64,000 nt of DNA from Anthropogastromicrobium sp050944455. GTDB taxonomy: Bacteria > Bacillota > Clostridia > Lachnospirales > Lachnospiraceae. Both the position numbers and the translations under genes were made by a program. The notes beneath the pieces were generated by a model. The model saw only the letters and a list, made by a program, of their open reading frames with translations. It did not search any database and was not told the DNA's origin. Positions 43,695 through 52,519 of this stretch are shown one piece after another. Every line of letters starts with the position of its first letter. Positions within the stretch are counted from its first letter, which is position 1. The DNA is taken from contig JBMNRC010000007.1 in assembly GCA_050944455.1 (NCBI GenBank), positions 1 through 64,000 of the forward strand, written 5' to 3'.

Positions 43695-44672
43695 TCAGAA
43701 CAGTGAATAATCCGGCTCCACCTTTTTCACGATACCGTTGGCGATCATAATTGTGATGAAGCAGAGCACAGACTGATAGAGACCCACGGCGACCGTCTGG
43801 CCCGCGTCGGACGCCTTCAGGGTCAGGCGGAAAACATAGGTGTCGATAACATCCGTGTAGTTGAACAAAGTCCCGTTCTGGCCGACCAGCTGGTAAAAAA
43901 GATCCAGATTCCCGCGGAAAATCCGGCCCAGCGCCAGCAGCGTCAGAGTGACTACCGTCGGGCGGAGTTCCGGCAGGGTGATGTAGCGCACCCGCTGGAA
44001 AATGTTCGCTCCGTCGATCTCGGCCGCCTCCATCAGGGACCCGTCGATCCCCACGATCGCCGCCAGATAGACGACCATCCCGTATCCGACGCTCTTCCAG
44101 GCATTGAAAAAGATGATGATGCCCGGCCAGTACGCGCCGTTTCCGTAGAAGTTGATTCTGGACTGCCCCAGCGCCTCGCGGATAGAATTCAGGGTGCCTG
44201 TCTCATAGTTGAACAGGCTGTACGCAATGGAACCGACGATGACCCACGAAATGAAATATGGAAGGAAAATCACCGACTGCGTGAATTTCTTCAGTTTCTG
44301 GAACGTCATCTCGTTAAGGACAACCGCGAAAAAGACTTCCAGAATCGTCGTTGTCACGATAAAGGCGATATTATACAGCGCGGTGTTGCGGGTGATCATC
44401 AGCGCTTTTCCGGAGCGGAAGAAAAATCTGAAATTGTCAATGCCGTTCCAGGGACTCTTAAAGATACCGAGCTGGTAATTGTACTTTTTGAATGCGATCA
44501 CAGCCCCGGCCATCGGAATATACGAAAAAACAAACACAAGGATGACAGCCGGAAGGAGCATCAGCAGAAACACCCTGTATCGGTACACCTTGTGCAGAAA
44601 TCCTTCTTTGCGCCGGGTCCCGCCGGATGTCTGCGGACGGCGGGTTTCCGTTTTCGTTCCAGTTTTACTCAT
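43695..44672 (-). CDS. ABC sugar transporter permease (MalF/LplB type), second system
   Basis: 325 aa. A long basic N-terminal tail precedes VFLLMLLPAVILVFVFSYIPMAGAVIAFKKYNY, the standard LplB-type opening; the EAA-type loop is SLMEAAEIDGANIFQRVRYITLPEL. First gene of the second transporter operon, whose 5' leader of about 130 nt begins at the duplicated promoter near 44802. AGGAACC lies ahead of the ATG. Confidence 0.95.
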   Translation of the reverse strand: MSKTGTKTETRRPQTSGGTRRKEGFLHKVYRYRVFLLMLLPAVILVFVFSYIPMAGAVIAFKKYNYQLGIFKSPWNGIDNFRFFFRSGKALMITRNTALYNIAFIVTTTILEVFFAVVLNEMTFQKLKKFTQSVIFLPYFISWVIVGSIAYSLFNYETGTLNSIREALGQSRINFYGNGAYWPGIIIFFNAWKSVGYGMVVYLAAIVGIDGSLMEAAEIDGANIFQRVRYITLPELRPTVVTLTLLALGRIFRGNLDLFYQLVGQNGTLFNYTDVIDTYVFRLTLKASDAGQTVAVGLYQSVLCFITIMIANGIVKKVEPDYSLF

Positions 44673-44808
44673 TTTGGTTCCTGTTCTCCGCTGGCCTGTC
44701 AGTGCCGCGTGTTAAGGGAATACTTTGAAATTTGCCTGCGTTTCTGTCGTCCTGACAGTTTTCGTTTTGCGCTGCGGCTGTTTTACTGCCCAAATCATTC
44801 TAAATAAT

Positions 44809-44912
44809 ATTTTAATATGATTTTTCCTTGCATCCTATAGAAAAATCCAAGAATTTATGTGATTTTATTGAATATTTCTGTGATATGCCCTCCGTTTTTA
44901 GGTATATTTTAT
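44809..44912 (-). promoter_or_regulatory. Duplicated promoter-operator region, copy B
   Basis: -10 TAAAAT (44809-44814), 17-bp spacer, weak -35 TAGGAT (44832-44837), the box CTATAGAAAAATCCAAGA plus ATTTATGT (44835-44860, plus-strand wording), and an upstream TTTTTAGGTATATTTTA box (44894-44912). It drives the second ABC operon. The order and spacing match 40562-40670. The rest of the 461-bp gap 44673-45133 holds only the ispE terminator. Confidence 0.7.
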
Positions 44913-45002
44913 TCGAATGTCCCGGTCGCGCAACCAGATCACTGTGAATCAGGTATTTTTTCACCCAATCCCCTGAAAAAGGAAAATAGAGTTGCCAATA
45001 AG

Positions 45003-45028
45003 AAAAATCCGGCGCTTCCGCACCGGAT
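45003..45028 (-). terminator. Terminator of gntR-ispE
   Basis: A 9-bp stem ATCCGGTGC / GCGCCGGAT with a GGAA tetraloop is followed on the minus strand by TTTTTCTTATT. It is 106 bp after the ispE stop. Confidence 0.88.
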
Positions 45029-45133
45029 TTCCACTGTCAGGAATATTGCTGTCATTTTCTCTGTTCCGTCGGACCGCCGCCGGTTCAGCGGCAGGCGGTC
45101 AGCCTCCCCGGCTGACAGCAATGGTCACGATAT

Positions 45134-46003
45134 TCATGCCGGCTGGAAAGGCGTAGTGATATAGGCAATGGCGCAGTCTCCGTCGGCAAGAAGCGCCTGC
45201 TTTGCCGCTTCCGCCTTTGCCCGGTCTTTGAAAATGCCGAAAACCGTGGGGCCGCTGCCGGTCATCATCGCTGTCTCCGCGCCGAATTCACGGATTCTGC
45301 CGCGGATCTTTCCGATCACCGGGCAGAGAGCCGTCGTCACCGGCTCCAGCACGTTGCCCATACACGGAATCATCCCGTCCAGACTCCCCCGGGCGATCGC
45401 CCGGCACAGGCCGTCGATATCAGGATGGCGCACAGTTTCGTCCAGAACCAGGTTCTGGTAGACCTGCTTCGTGGAAGCGCCTTCCGGCGGTTTCGCGATC
45501 AGGATAAAGCAGTACGGGCAGGGCGGAAGCTCTGTGAGTTTCTCGCCGATTCCCTCCGCAAGGGCGGTTCCCCGCATCAGGCAGAACGGGACGTCCGCAC
45601 CCAGTTTCATCCCTTCTTCTTTCAGTTTTTCCATGGAGAGGCTGAGCCCGAACATCCGGTTTACCGCGATCAGCGCGGCCGCCGCGTCCGCGCTTCCGCC
45701 AGCCATGCCGGCGGCAACCGGGATCCGTTTTTCGATATAGATCCCAAGGCCGGGTTTCAGCTTTTCCTCCGGCACAAGCGCGGTCACCGCTTTCCACACC
45801 AGGTTGGAACTTCCGGTCGGAATCATTCTGAGATTGCTCGCAATATGGATGCCCGGGTCCGCGACGCGGGTGAACGTCAGGCGGTCAAACATCCGGACAG
45901 TCTGCATGACCATCCGCACTTCGTGATATCCGTCCGCGCGGACCCCGACCACATCCAGCCCGAGATTGATTTTTCCCATTGCCCTAAGCTGCAGTCTATC
46001 CAT
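45134..46003 (-). CDS. ispE: 4-diphosphocytidyl-2-C-methyl-D-erythritol kinase
   Basis: 289 aa. ATP-dependent kinase of the MEP isoprenoid pathway. GHMP-kinase features: AMGKINLGLDVVGVRADGYHEVRMVMQTV at the start, the ATP loop PVAAGMAGGSADAAAAL, and C-terminal AMMTGSGPTVFGIF. Normal length. GAAGGAG precedes the ATG, which overlaps the end of gntR by 8 bp, so the two are translationally coupled. A GntR regulator ahead of ispE is often seen in Clostridia. Confidence 0.97.
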   Translation of the reverse strand: MDRLQLRAMGKINLGLDVVGVRADGYHEVRMVMQTVRMFDRLTFTRVADPGIHIASNLRMIPTGSSNLVWKAVTALVPEEKLKPGLGIYIEKRIPVAAGMAGGSADAAAALIAVNRMFGLSLSMEKLKEEGMKLGADVPFCLMRGTALAEGIGEKLTELPPCPYCFILIAKPPEGASTKQVYQNLVLDETVRHPDIDGLCRAIARGSLDGMIPCMGNVLEPVTTALCPVIGKIRGRIREFGAETAMMTGSGPTVFGIFKDRAKAEAAKQALLADGDCAIAYITTPFQPA

Positions 46004-46661
46004 GATTCTCCTTCACTGCCAGATTTTTGAGGATGGTTCGTTCCTGATTGCGGATATGAACTCCCGCCGCCTGGCGCGCCGCCTCTTTGTCTCCCCTGAG
46101 AATCGCGTCGCAGAGGCTGTGATGCTCCTCCACCAGGCAGTTTCTGGTCGTTTCATCTTTAATATATTCCAGGCGGTAGCGGTACATCTGCTCGCGCAGG
46201 TTCCCGATCAGTTTCTGAAGCACCTGATTCCCGGTTGCGGTGAAAATCACATCGTGCATCGCCTCGTCGCGGTCGGCGATCAGGGAAAGATCCGGGCTGT
46301 TGATGCTGTTGCGGAAAACCGCCTCAGCTCTGCGCAGGTCCGCTTTCCCCTGGGCGGTGATCCGCTCCACCGCCCGCTCGGCGGCAAGCTGTTCCAGAGC
46401 GCACCTGACTTCCAGAACATCGTGAACATTCTTTTCCGTGATGCTGGCGACTTCGGCCCCGCGGCCCGGATAGATATTCACAAGCCCCTCCTGCTCCAGC
46501 AGGCGGATCGCCTCGCGGAGCGGCGTGCGGCTGACGCCGTACTCGGCTGCCAGGGCAATCTCGCCAAGATGAGTCCCCGGCTGCAGGTCGCCGTGCAGGA
46601 TTTTTTCCCGCAGGCTGGCAAATACTATATCCCGAAGCGGCTGATCTTCTTTTGTTTTCAC
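45996..46661 (-). CDS. GntR family transcriptional regulator (FadR/FCD)
   Basis: 221 aa from a GTG start with GAGG about 10 bases upstream. N-terminal winged helix (LREKILHGDLQPGTHLGEIALAAEYGVSRTPLREAIRLLEQEGLV), then an FCD effector domain with metal-binding-type residues (DRDEAMHDVIFTATGN; EHHSLCDAILRGDKEAARQAAGVHI). FCD domains bind organic acids or sugar acids. Operon with ispE; possible self-operator upstream. Whether it controls any of the glycan genes is unknown. Confidence 0.94.
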   Translation of the reverse strand: MKTKEDQPLRDIVFASLREKILHGDLQPGTHLGEIALAAEYGVSRTPLREAIRLLEQEGLVNIYPGRGAEVASITEKNVHDVLEVRCALEQLAAERAVERITAQGKADLRRAEAVFRNSINSPDLSLIADRDEAMHDVIFTATGNQVLQKLIGNLREQMYRYRLEYIKDETTRNCLVEEHHSLCDAILRGDKEAARQAAGVHIRNQERTILKNLAVKENHG

Positions 46662-46689
46662 CTTACCACTACCTCACGCTTCCTAAATA

Positions 46690-46714
46690 ACCGCTGTTAT
46701 TCCGGCATAGCGGT
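46690..46714 (-). promoter_or_regulatory. Inverted repeat upstream of gntR
   Basis: ACCGCT and AGCGGT are spaced by 13 bp, ~30 bp before the GTG start. This fits an autoregulatory operator, but the half-sites are short. Confidence 0.3.
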
Positions 46715-46740
46715 GCTGCCGCGCCGTACCTTCCTTTTTC

Positions 46741-48447
46741 TCATCTGCGTTTCCGGTTCTTCCCGCGGGAACTGCCGCGCCGTCCGGCTCCCGGACCGTG
46801 CCGCCTTCCTGCGGTGTTTCCTGTCTTCCGGGATCCGGCACTGTTTTCCAGCGGATGCGCAAATGCTTTCAGCACGATAACAATCAGCAGCACAGCTGCT
46901 GCCGCGATGCCGGCCGTGATCAGGATCAGCTGATATGACAGCGATCGGCTTCCGTTCACCGGTTCCGCCGCGCTTTGCGTTCTGTCCTGCTGCAGTTCCG
47001 GCGAGGATTCACGCTCATCCCCGGACAGCGTCCCTGCGGGCTCTTCCGCGCTGCTTTCCGCTTCCGACGCGTACTCCTGCGCTTCCTCCGTTTCTTCCGC
47101 GGAAGAAATTGCCGGCTCCGTCTCCCCGGGGAAACGCTCTTCCATCAGCTCAGGGGTCTGAGGTGTGATGTTCCTGACCATCCCGGCGATCACTTCCGCC
47201 GTGTCGGACAGGTTGCGCTGCAGCCTTCCCGGAAGCAGCTTCTCTATCGTGTCAAAATCATCGAACTCCGTGTGCATGATCTGGCCGCCCGTCGACGCGA
47301 AAGCCGGGTCCGCCGTCTCATAATGGCAGGTCAGGACTGTGTCGGTGTTTCCGCCCTCTCCGTCGGCGTCGCACCAGCGGCTCGCCTCAAAATACACATA
47401 GGGAATGCCGTTCTGCAGAAAATAATAGTGATCGCTGCCGCGGCTTCGGGTCGGCGTGCGGAAAGCAATCTCTTCGTCCTCATTTTCTGCCACCTGCTCC
47501 GGCAGGACATGAAGGCTTACCCCCGCCGCGTCCGCCGCGTCATGGGCGGCATGCCACGGCCAGAGCTGGTCCAGCGTCCCGTCCTCCCCGTACACACCGC
47601 CGTAGGCAAACAGGTAATCCCCCGCGCCGACGGAATCGAGGTTCAGGTAACAGAGCACATTGTCCAGAAGCCCGGCGGGCTTCAGCTCATGCTCCACGAA
47701 ATTGTAGGAGCCGACATAGCCGCCGTACTCTTCATTGTCAAAAAAGACAAAGCGCAGGCTGCAGTCGGTCGGCACACCATAGAAACGGCGGGCGGTTTCC
47801 AGCAGGACGCTCACCCCGGAGCCATTGTCGTCAATTCCCGCCGTGTCCACACAGTCGTAATGAGCGCCGATCACAATATAATCCGTGGAATATCCCGGCT
47901 TGTTCACAAAAATGTTTGTCCCGGTGTAATCAAAGTGCTCATACTCCTGAAGATGCACGGTGTAGCCCATGCCGGCGAGCTCTTTCTGAATCCATCGCGA
48001 CATGGCGGCGTCGCTGGCGGAACGGCGGTTTTCCTCATTCGTGCGGGACGGGTATTTGTCCGCAATCGTCTGAAGGTACTCCATCGCGGCAGTGCCGTAA
48101 TCCGTATCCGCCGTATTGGAGAGCACCATGACGGCGTCCGTTTCTTCTGTGAGTGTTTCCGGTTCTGTCCCTGCGGAAGAGGCCTGACCGGCCGACGGCA
48201 GGGAATTTTCGGCGTCCCCGGCGCCAGTTTCGGAAGTGTTTTCATCGGCAGCGGCGGTTGACGCCGTCTGCACAGTTATCGGCGCGGCGGCCGCCTGTGG
48301 AATTCCCGGGCCGGCCGTGCCGGCCGCGAGCGCCAAAGCCAGGAATATCGAAGCCGCCCGTGCGGCCTTTCTGGTTCCCGATCCTGTTCTGTTCTGCTGT
48401 TCTGCGGCCCTGGTGTTCCCCGGCCTGCTCCCCGGACTCTTTCTCAT
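46741..48447 (-). CDS. Secreted, membrane-anchored M28 family metallopeptidase
   Basis: 568 aa. Signal/anchor segment AARAASIFLALALAAGTAGPG, then a Ser/Thr/Glu-rich spacer, then the M28 zinc peptidase: GAHYDCVDTAGIDDNGSGVSVLLE (His and bridging Asp), FFDNEEYGGYVGSYNF (Glu-Glu) and GSDHYYFLQNGIPYVYFEAS. A second acidic Glu/Ser spacer leads to a C-terminal membrane span (LILITAGIAAAAVLLIVIVL) and a strongly basic tail. Acts outside the cell as an aminopeptidase-like enzyme. GAGGG is placed before the ATG at 48447; the 22 upstream codons overlap the promoter and are not coding. Confidence 0.92.
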   Translation of the reverse strand: MRKSPGSRPGNTRAAEQQNRTGSGTRKAARAASIFLALALAAGTAGPGIPQAAAAPITVQTASTAAADENTSETGAGDAENSLPSAGQASSAGTEPETLTEETDAVMVLSNTADTDYGTAAMEYLQTIADKYPSRTNEENRRSASDAAMSRWIQKELAGMGYTVHLQEYEHFDYTGTNIFVNKPGYSTDYIVIGAHYDCVDTAGIDDNGSGVSVLLETARRFYGVPTDCSLRFVFFDNEEYGGYVGSYNFVEHELKPAGLLDNVLCYLNLDSVGAGDYLFAYGGVYGEDGTLDQLWPWHAAHDAADAAGVSLHVLPEQVAENEDEEIAFRTPTRSRGSDHYYFLQNGIPYVYFEASRWCDADGEGGNTDTVLTCHYETADPAFASTGGQIMHTEFDDFDTIEKLLPGRLQRNLSDTAEVIAGMVRNITPQTPELMEERFPGETEPAISSAEETEEAQEYASEAESSAEEPAGTLSGDERESSPELQQDRTQSAAEPVNGSRSLSYQLILITAGIAAAAVLLIVIVLKAFAHPLENSAGSRKTGNTAGRRHGPGAGRRGSSRGKNRKRR

Positions 48448-48484
48448 GTTTCCCTCTGTTTCAGCATGTGAGCTTCTGTTCACA

Positions 48485-48513
48485 AGTATAGGCAGTTCGC
48501 GGAAAAGTGTCAA
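48485..48513 (-). promoter_or_regulatory. Sigma-A promoter of the M28 peptidase gene
   Basis: Perfect -35 TTGACA (48508-48513) and -10 TATACT (48485-48490) with 17-bp spacing; start near 48478, giving a ~30-nt leader. Confidence 0.9.
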
Positions 48514-48637
48514 CGACAGACCCTGTCGGACGTCTTATAGGTATCCCGGCACTGCCGCGGCTTCGCTGCCGTGCCCCGGCCGCTTTTGCTCCATCCGCAC
48601 CGGAGGCTGCACTCACCCTTCGATTCTGTGCGATCGG

Positions 48638-48666
48638 TTGCATTCAGGCTGATTCTATGCTATCGT
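48638..48666 (+). promoter_or_regulatory. Probable promoter of mrp
   Basis: -35 TTGCAT (48638-48643), -10 TATCGT (48661-48666), 17-bp spacing. A direct repeat GATTCTGTGCGATCG / GATTCTATGCTATCG (about 48622 and 48651) overlaps it and could be an operator. The predicted leader is ~280 nt; in it I see no RNA element, only a poor-quality ORF. Confidence 0.5.
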
Positions 48667-48949
48667 ACAGGCGTTGAATTTTCACCGGAAATACCGGTTT
48701 TTCACTCTCTCCGCGCAGGAGCCCGCAGAGTGGCCCGGCCTGAAGATTTGATCCGCCGGCGATCAACGGGCGGTCAACGCCCCGGGGAACGCGCTTTCAC
48801 AAAAAGCCGCGCGTCATTCCGCAGGACAGAAAACAGGGAAAAGCTCGCCGGGGAAGAGCCAGTGCCTGACGAAGATGGAGATCCGCCGCCGCGGGAAATT
48901 GGTGATCCGGCAGCCTGTTCCGGTGCAGAAGACAGGATGAGGTATTGAT

Positions 48950-49882
48950 ATGAGCGAACAAAATCAGAACAACGGTCCGAAGACCGATGAAGAGTGGATG
49001 GATGAGGCTTCGCGCATGGAAGCCGAAGCCCTGGCCGAACAGGAGCGCGGCGAGGGGTATCAGCTCAAGCGCGACCTGCACGAAGGAAACGGCGGGGACG
49101 ACGGACAGCAGCAGGGGCCTGAAAGTTTTATCAAGCCGGTGAACGCCGCAAGCCATGTCAGCCATGTGATCGGGGTGGTCAGCGGCAAGGGCGGCGTCGG
49201 AAAGTCGATGGTCACTTCTCTTCTGGCCGTCGAGCTGGCGCGCAGGGGATACAAAACCGCCGTTATGGACGCCGACGTGACAGGGCCTTCCATTCCGAAG
49301 GCTTTCGGGCTGAAGGGACCGCTGCTTCAGGATGAAGCCGGGATTATTCCCGCGGAAACCGCAGACGGGATCAAGGTGATCTCCCTCAATCTGCTTCTTC
49401 CCGACGAGACCGACCCGGTTGTCTGGAGAGGCCCGATTATTTCCGGAACCGTCCAGCAGTTCTGGACTGAGGTTCACTGGGGCGATATCGACTACATGCT
49501 GGTGGATATGCCGCCCGGGACCGGAGATGTGGCTCTCACCGTTTTCCAGTCCATTCCGCTGGACGGCATTATCATCGTCACTTCCCCGCAGGACCTGGTG
49601 TCCATGATTGTCACCAAGGCCGTGAAGATGGCCGAGATCATGAACGTCAGAGTGCTCGGGATCGTTGAGAATATGTCCTACTTTGTCTGCCCGGACTGCG
49701 GCGCAAAGCACTATATCTTCGGGCACAGCACCATCGACGGCGTCGCGGCGCAGCACGGAACCAGGGTGCTGGACCACCTTCCGCTCGACCCGGAGGCGGC
49801 GCAGCTGGCCGACAGCGGCAGGATTGAGGAGGCCGAAGGAAACCCGCTCAAAAACACCGCCGACGAGATTACAAAGGGCTGA
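48950..49882 (+). CDS. mrp: Mrp/NBP35-type P-loop ATPase, iron-sulfur carrier
   Basis: 310 aa. Deviant Walker A VVSGKGGVGKSMVTS, switch DADVTGPSIPKAF, Walker B-like YMLVDMPPGTGD, and the CPDCG motif that holds the bridging iron-sulfur cluster. The N-terminal ~65 residues are charged and Gln-rich; the usual MIP18/DUF59 domain is absent, as in many Clostridia. ATG with GATGAGG upstream. Single gene closed by the terminator at 50087. Confidence 0.95.
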   Translation: MSEQNQNNGPKTDEEWMDEASRMEAEALAEQERGEGYQLKRDLHEGNGGDDGQQQGPESFIKPVNAASHVSHVIGVVSGKGGVGKSMVTSLLAVELARRGYKTAVMDADVTGPSIPKAFGLKGPLLQDEAGIIPAETADGIKVISLNLLLPDETDPVVWRGPIISGTVQQFWTEVHWGDIDYMLVDMPPGTGDVALTVFQSIPLDGIIIVTSPQDLVSMIVTKAVKMAEIMNVRVLGIVENMSYFVCPDCGAKHYIFGHSTIDGVAAQHGTRVLDHLPLDPEAAQLADSGRIEEAEGNPLKNTADEITKG

Positions 49883-50086
49883 ACTTTTCCCTGACTTCCC
49901 TGATCACTGCAGACGCCCTGACAGCTTCAGCCGGACAGGGATCGGAAGGCCGGAGTGCCCGAAATGCCCTGAAGGCTGCGGTTCCCGCACGCTGAAAGCC
50001 ATAGGCTGGGGCCGCGGGAGAACCGGAATGTCTTCATGAGAGCATGGCTGGATGCTGTTATGCCCGCCCCGGCCGCTGATAATGAA

Positions 50087-50130
50087 CTCCCCGGAAAACT
50101 GGGATGATGCCCAGCTTTCCGGGGAGTTTT
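50087..50130 (+). terminator. Terminator of mrp
   Basis: CTCCCCGGAAAACTGGG pairs with CCCAGCTTTCCGGGGAG (one mismatch) around an ATGATG loop, followed by TTTTT. A second weaker hairpin (CCGCCTGAA / TTCAGGCGG, 50181-50207) follows. The remainder of 49883-50353 shows only a duplicated TTGTCAGGTTC and the 9-bp repeat below. Confidence 0.88.
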
Positions 50131-50310
50131 TCCACTGTTTTCCTGTTTGTCAGGTTCACTTGTCAGGTTCGCCTGAATACCCGCCTGAAAATGGAGCGTT
50201 CAGGCGGTTTCATTCAGTTGATTTCTTCCTGTGAATCTTCCTGATGGTTTTCTTTCCGGACTGCCAGTTTCCTTGCGGTCAGAGTTATCCGGCAGTCCGG
50301 CAGATCTGTT

Positions 50311-50340
50311 TTCGAATGGTTCGAATGGTTCGAATGGTTC
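50311..50340. repeat. 9-bp microsatellite after the GH127 stop codon
   Basis: TTCGAATGG occurs three times head to tail plus TTC, 14 bp beyond the stop of the minus-strand GH127 gene. Confidence 0.9.
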
Positions 50341-50353
50341 TTCCAGTAATCCG

Positions 50354-52381
50354 TCACTTCACGCGGACCCAGACCGTCATCTCATTTTCACCGCGGTTCG
50401 CCCACGTGAAGTAAGGAATAAAGCGCAGGCTGACCGGCTCTGTCTTCGGTTTGCGGTACTCATGGTACAGGGTTGTGTCCGTCTCCTCAGGCAGTTCGCG
50501 CTCTGCCCCGGCATGGAGCATAACCATCCCGCTGCCGAACTCTGAGCTTCTCTCTTCCGTGAACTCCGCGGTACCTTTCAGCCGGATCAGGTCCAGGTTT
50601 TCCCCGTTGTCCTTCTGCTCCAGGCAGTAGACAATCGGCCCTCTCGTCACGCAGACGCGGCCCTCGTCCTCCCTCACGCGGGTGTCCGCCTGAAGCACGC
50701 GGGCCTTCATCGGGAAGTGAAGATGGATGCGGTCCTTCGAGGACCACTCGCCGGTGACATACAGATAGCCTTTTTCCTCCCGGCACTCCTTGCCCTGGGC
50801 TCCTGTCATCTCAAAACCTTCGCCGCACCAGCCCGGGATGCGGAAAGCCAGAGTCATGCGCACCGGCTCCTCCGTATCGACCGTCACATCGGCTTCGCCG
50901 TCCCACGGGAACCCGGAAGAGATTCTGACCGGGACCGTGCGGTTTCCAACCTTCTTTTCGACCGTTCCTCCGGTATACAGATGAATCCACATCGTGTCGT
51001 CCCTCTCGGTGAAAGCGTATTCCCCGATCGAGCTCACCAGCCTTGCCAGGTTCGGCGGGCAGCAGGCGCATCCGAACCACTTGCGGCGAACGGGCACAAC
51101 GTGGCGCTTGCGCTCATCCTTATGGCAGGCCTCCGGAAGCACCTGCAGGGGATTGACGTAGAAAAAGCTCTTCCCGTCCAGGGCCATGCCGCTGATCACC
51201 CCGTTGTGCAGCGCCAGCTCCATCACGTCGGCGTAACGGGAGTCCGGGTCGATCTGCAGCATGCGCCGCGCAAAGAACACCAGCCCGATCGCCGCGCAGG
51301 TCTCCGAGTAGGCCAGGTCATTCGGAAGGTCAAACGGAAAGCTGAAGGCCTCACCGACCGCCGTCCCGCCGACGCCGCCGGTCACGTACATTTTCTCCCT
51401 GGTCGTGCTCTCCCAGAGCTTTCTGCACGCTTCGTACAGCGAATCGTCCTGCGTGAGCCTCGCGACGTCCGTCATGCCGGAGTACAGATACATTGCGCGG
51501 ACCGCGTGGCCGACAGCCTCGGACTGTTCTCTCACCGGCTCGTGCGCCTGATTGTAGCTGTAGCGGATTTTCGTTTTTTTGTCGACCTCGGGATGATTCT
51601 CGCTGTCGAAGTAATACGGCCGCACGCCGCGCTGATTGAGAAAATACTCCGAGAGTTCCAGGTACTTTTTCTCCCCGGTTTCCCCGTACAGGCGCACCAG
51701 GGCCATCTCCGCGATCTCATGTCCCGGGTATCCGTGAATTTTTCCCGGCTCCGTGCCGAAGCGGCTGATAATGAAATCCGCGAAACGGCAGGCGGCTTTC
51801 AGCAGCTTATTTTTTCCGGTTGCCTGATGGTAGGCCACCGCGGCCTCGGTGAGATGCCCGAAGCAGTAGAGCTCATGGTGATCTCTCAGGTTGGTGAAGA
51901 TCTTGTCCATGCCGTTGATGATATAGTACGTATCCAGATACCCGTTTTCCTGCTGCGCGGAGACGATCAGGTCAATCACCCCGTCCGCCGTTTTCTCCAG
52001 TTCGGGATCCGGATGCTGGTTCAGCGAGTAGGCGACGGCCTCGATCCACTTATACAGGTCGCTGTCCTGGAACACAAATCCGTAGAATTTGTCCGGGTCC
52101 GGATGCTCAGGATCCTCCGGAAGGGTCTCGAACCCGCGGAATGTATATTTCGGCTCGACAAAACTGCTCCCCTGTTTCTTCTTTTCGCGGGTTAGCTTTG
52201 CGGCGGCCCTGAAATTGTGGACACAGAAGCTCGGATCGGCCCCTTCCACCCGGTCGTTCAGCGTCTGCCACTGATAAGGAATCATCTCCGTGCGGACCAG
52301 TTCCATCTCTCTGGTCCAGAAGGAATCCTCAAGATGAATCCGCGTGAGCGGCAGCGGTGTGTTGAATTTTGTGCTGTCCAT
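50354..52381 (-). CDS. Beta-L-arabinofuranosidase-type glycoside hydrolase, GH127 (second)
   Basis: 675 aa, no signal peptide, closer to characterised HypBA1-type wording than the copy at 30591 (LTRIHLEDSFWTREMELVRTEMIPYQW; DPDKFYGFVFQDSDLYKWIEAVAYSL; QQENGYLDTYY; HELYCFGHLTEAAVAYHQATGK). Zinc/nucleophile set: Glu360 and Cys362 in YSETCAAIG, Cys440-Cys441 in CACCPPNLARL. C-terminal sandwich domains end VSLRFIPYFTWANRGENEMTVWV. AAAGG precedes the ATG. It follows capA with its own probable promoter. Sequence distance from the first GH127 suggests different linkage or aglycone. Confidence 0.95.
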   Translation of the reverse strand: MDSTKFNTPLPLTRIHLEDSFWTREMELVRTEMIPYQWQTLNDRVEGADPSFCVHNFRAAAKLTREKKKQGSSFVEPKYTFRGFETLPEDPEHPDPDKFYGFVFQDSDLYKWIEAVAYSLNQHPDPELEKTADGVIDLIVSAQQENGYLDTYYIINGMDKIFTNLRDHHELYCFGHLTEAAVAYHQATGKNKLLKAACRFADFIISRFGTEPGKIHGYPGHEIAEMALVRLYGETGEKKYLELSEYFLNQRGVRPYYFDSENHPEVDKKTKIRYSYNQAHEPVREQSEAVGHAVRAMYLYSGMTDVARLTQDDSLYEACRKLWESTTREKMYVTGGVGGTAVGEAFSFPFDLPNDLAYSETCAAIGLVFFARRMLQIDPDSRYADVMELALHNGVISGMALDGKSFFYVNPLQVLPEACHKDERKRHVVPVRRKWFGCACCPPNLARLVSSIGEYAFTERDDTMWIHLYTGGTVEKKVGNRTVPVRISSGFPWDGEADVTVDTEEPVRMTLAFRIPGWCGEGFEMTGAQGKECREEKGYLYVTGEWSSKDRIHLHFPMKARVLQADTRVREDEGRVCVTRGPIVYCLEQKDNGENLDLIRLKGTAEFTEERSSEFGSGMVMLHAGAERELPEETDTTLYHEYRKPKTEPVSLRFIPYFTWANRGENEMTVWVRVK

Positions 52382-52489
52382 AGTTTTTCCTTTCTGAAGA
52401 AACGGGGCGGATTCTCCGCCTGCCGTCTGTTCCGCCCGGGAACCAGCCCGTCGGATATACGCCTGTGCCTTGTGCTCTCGTGAAAAGCC

Positions 52490-52519
52490 AGTATACGCCC
52501 TTCACTGGGTGTCTGTAAA
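52490..52519 (-). promoter_or_regulatory. Probable promoter of the second GH127 gene
   Basis: -35 TTTACA (52514-52519) lies in the last codons of capA and -10 TATACT (52490-52495) follows after 18 bp. Confidence 0.6.

Noticed and set aside
48571..48948. 125-codon plus-strand frame ending one base before mrp
   Set aside because: Good position for coupling, but it has Pro/Arg-rich random-like content, no ribosome site at its start, and overlaps the predicted mrp promoter.
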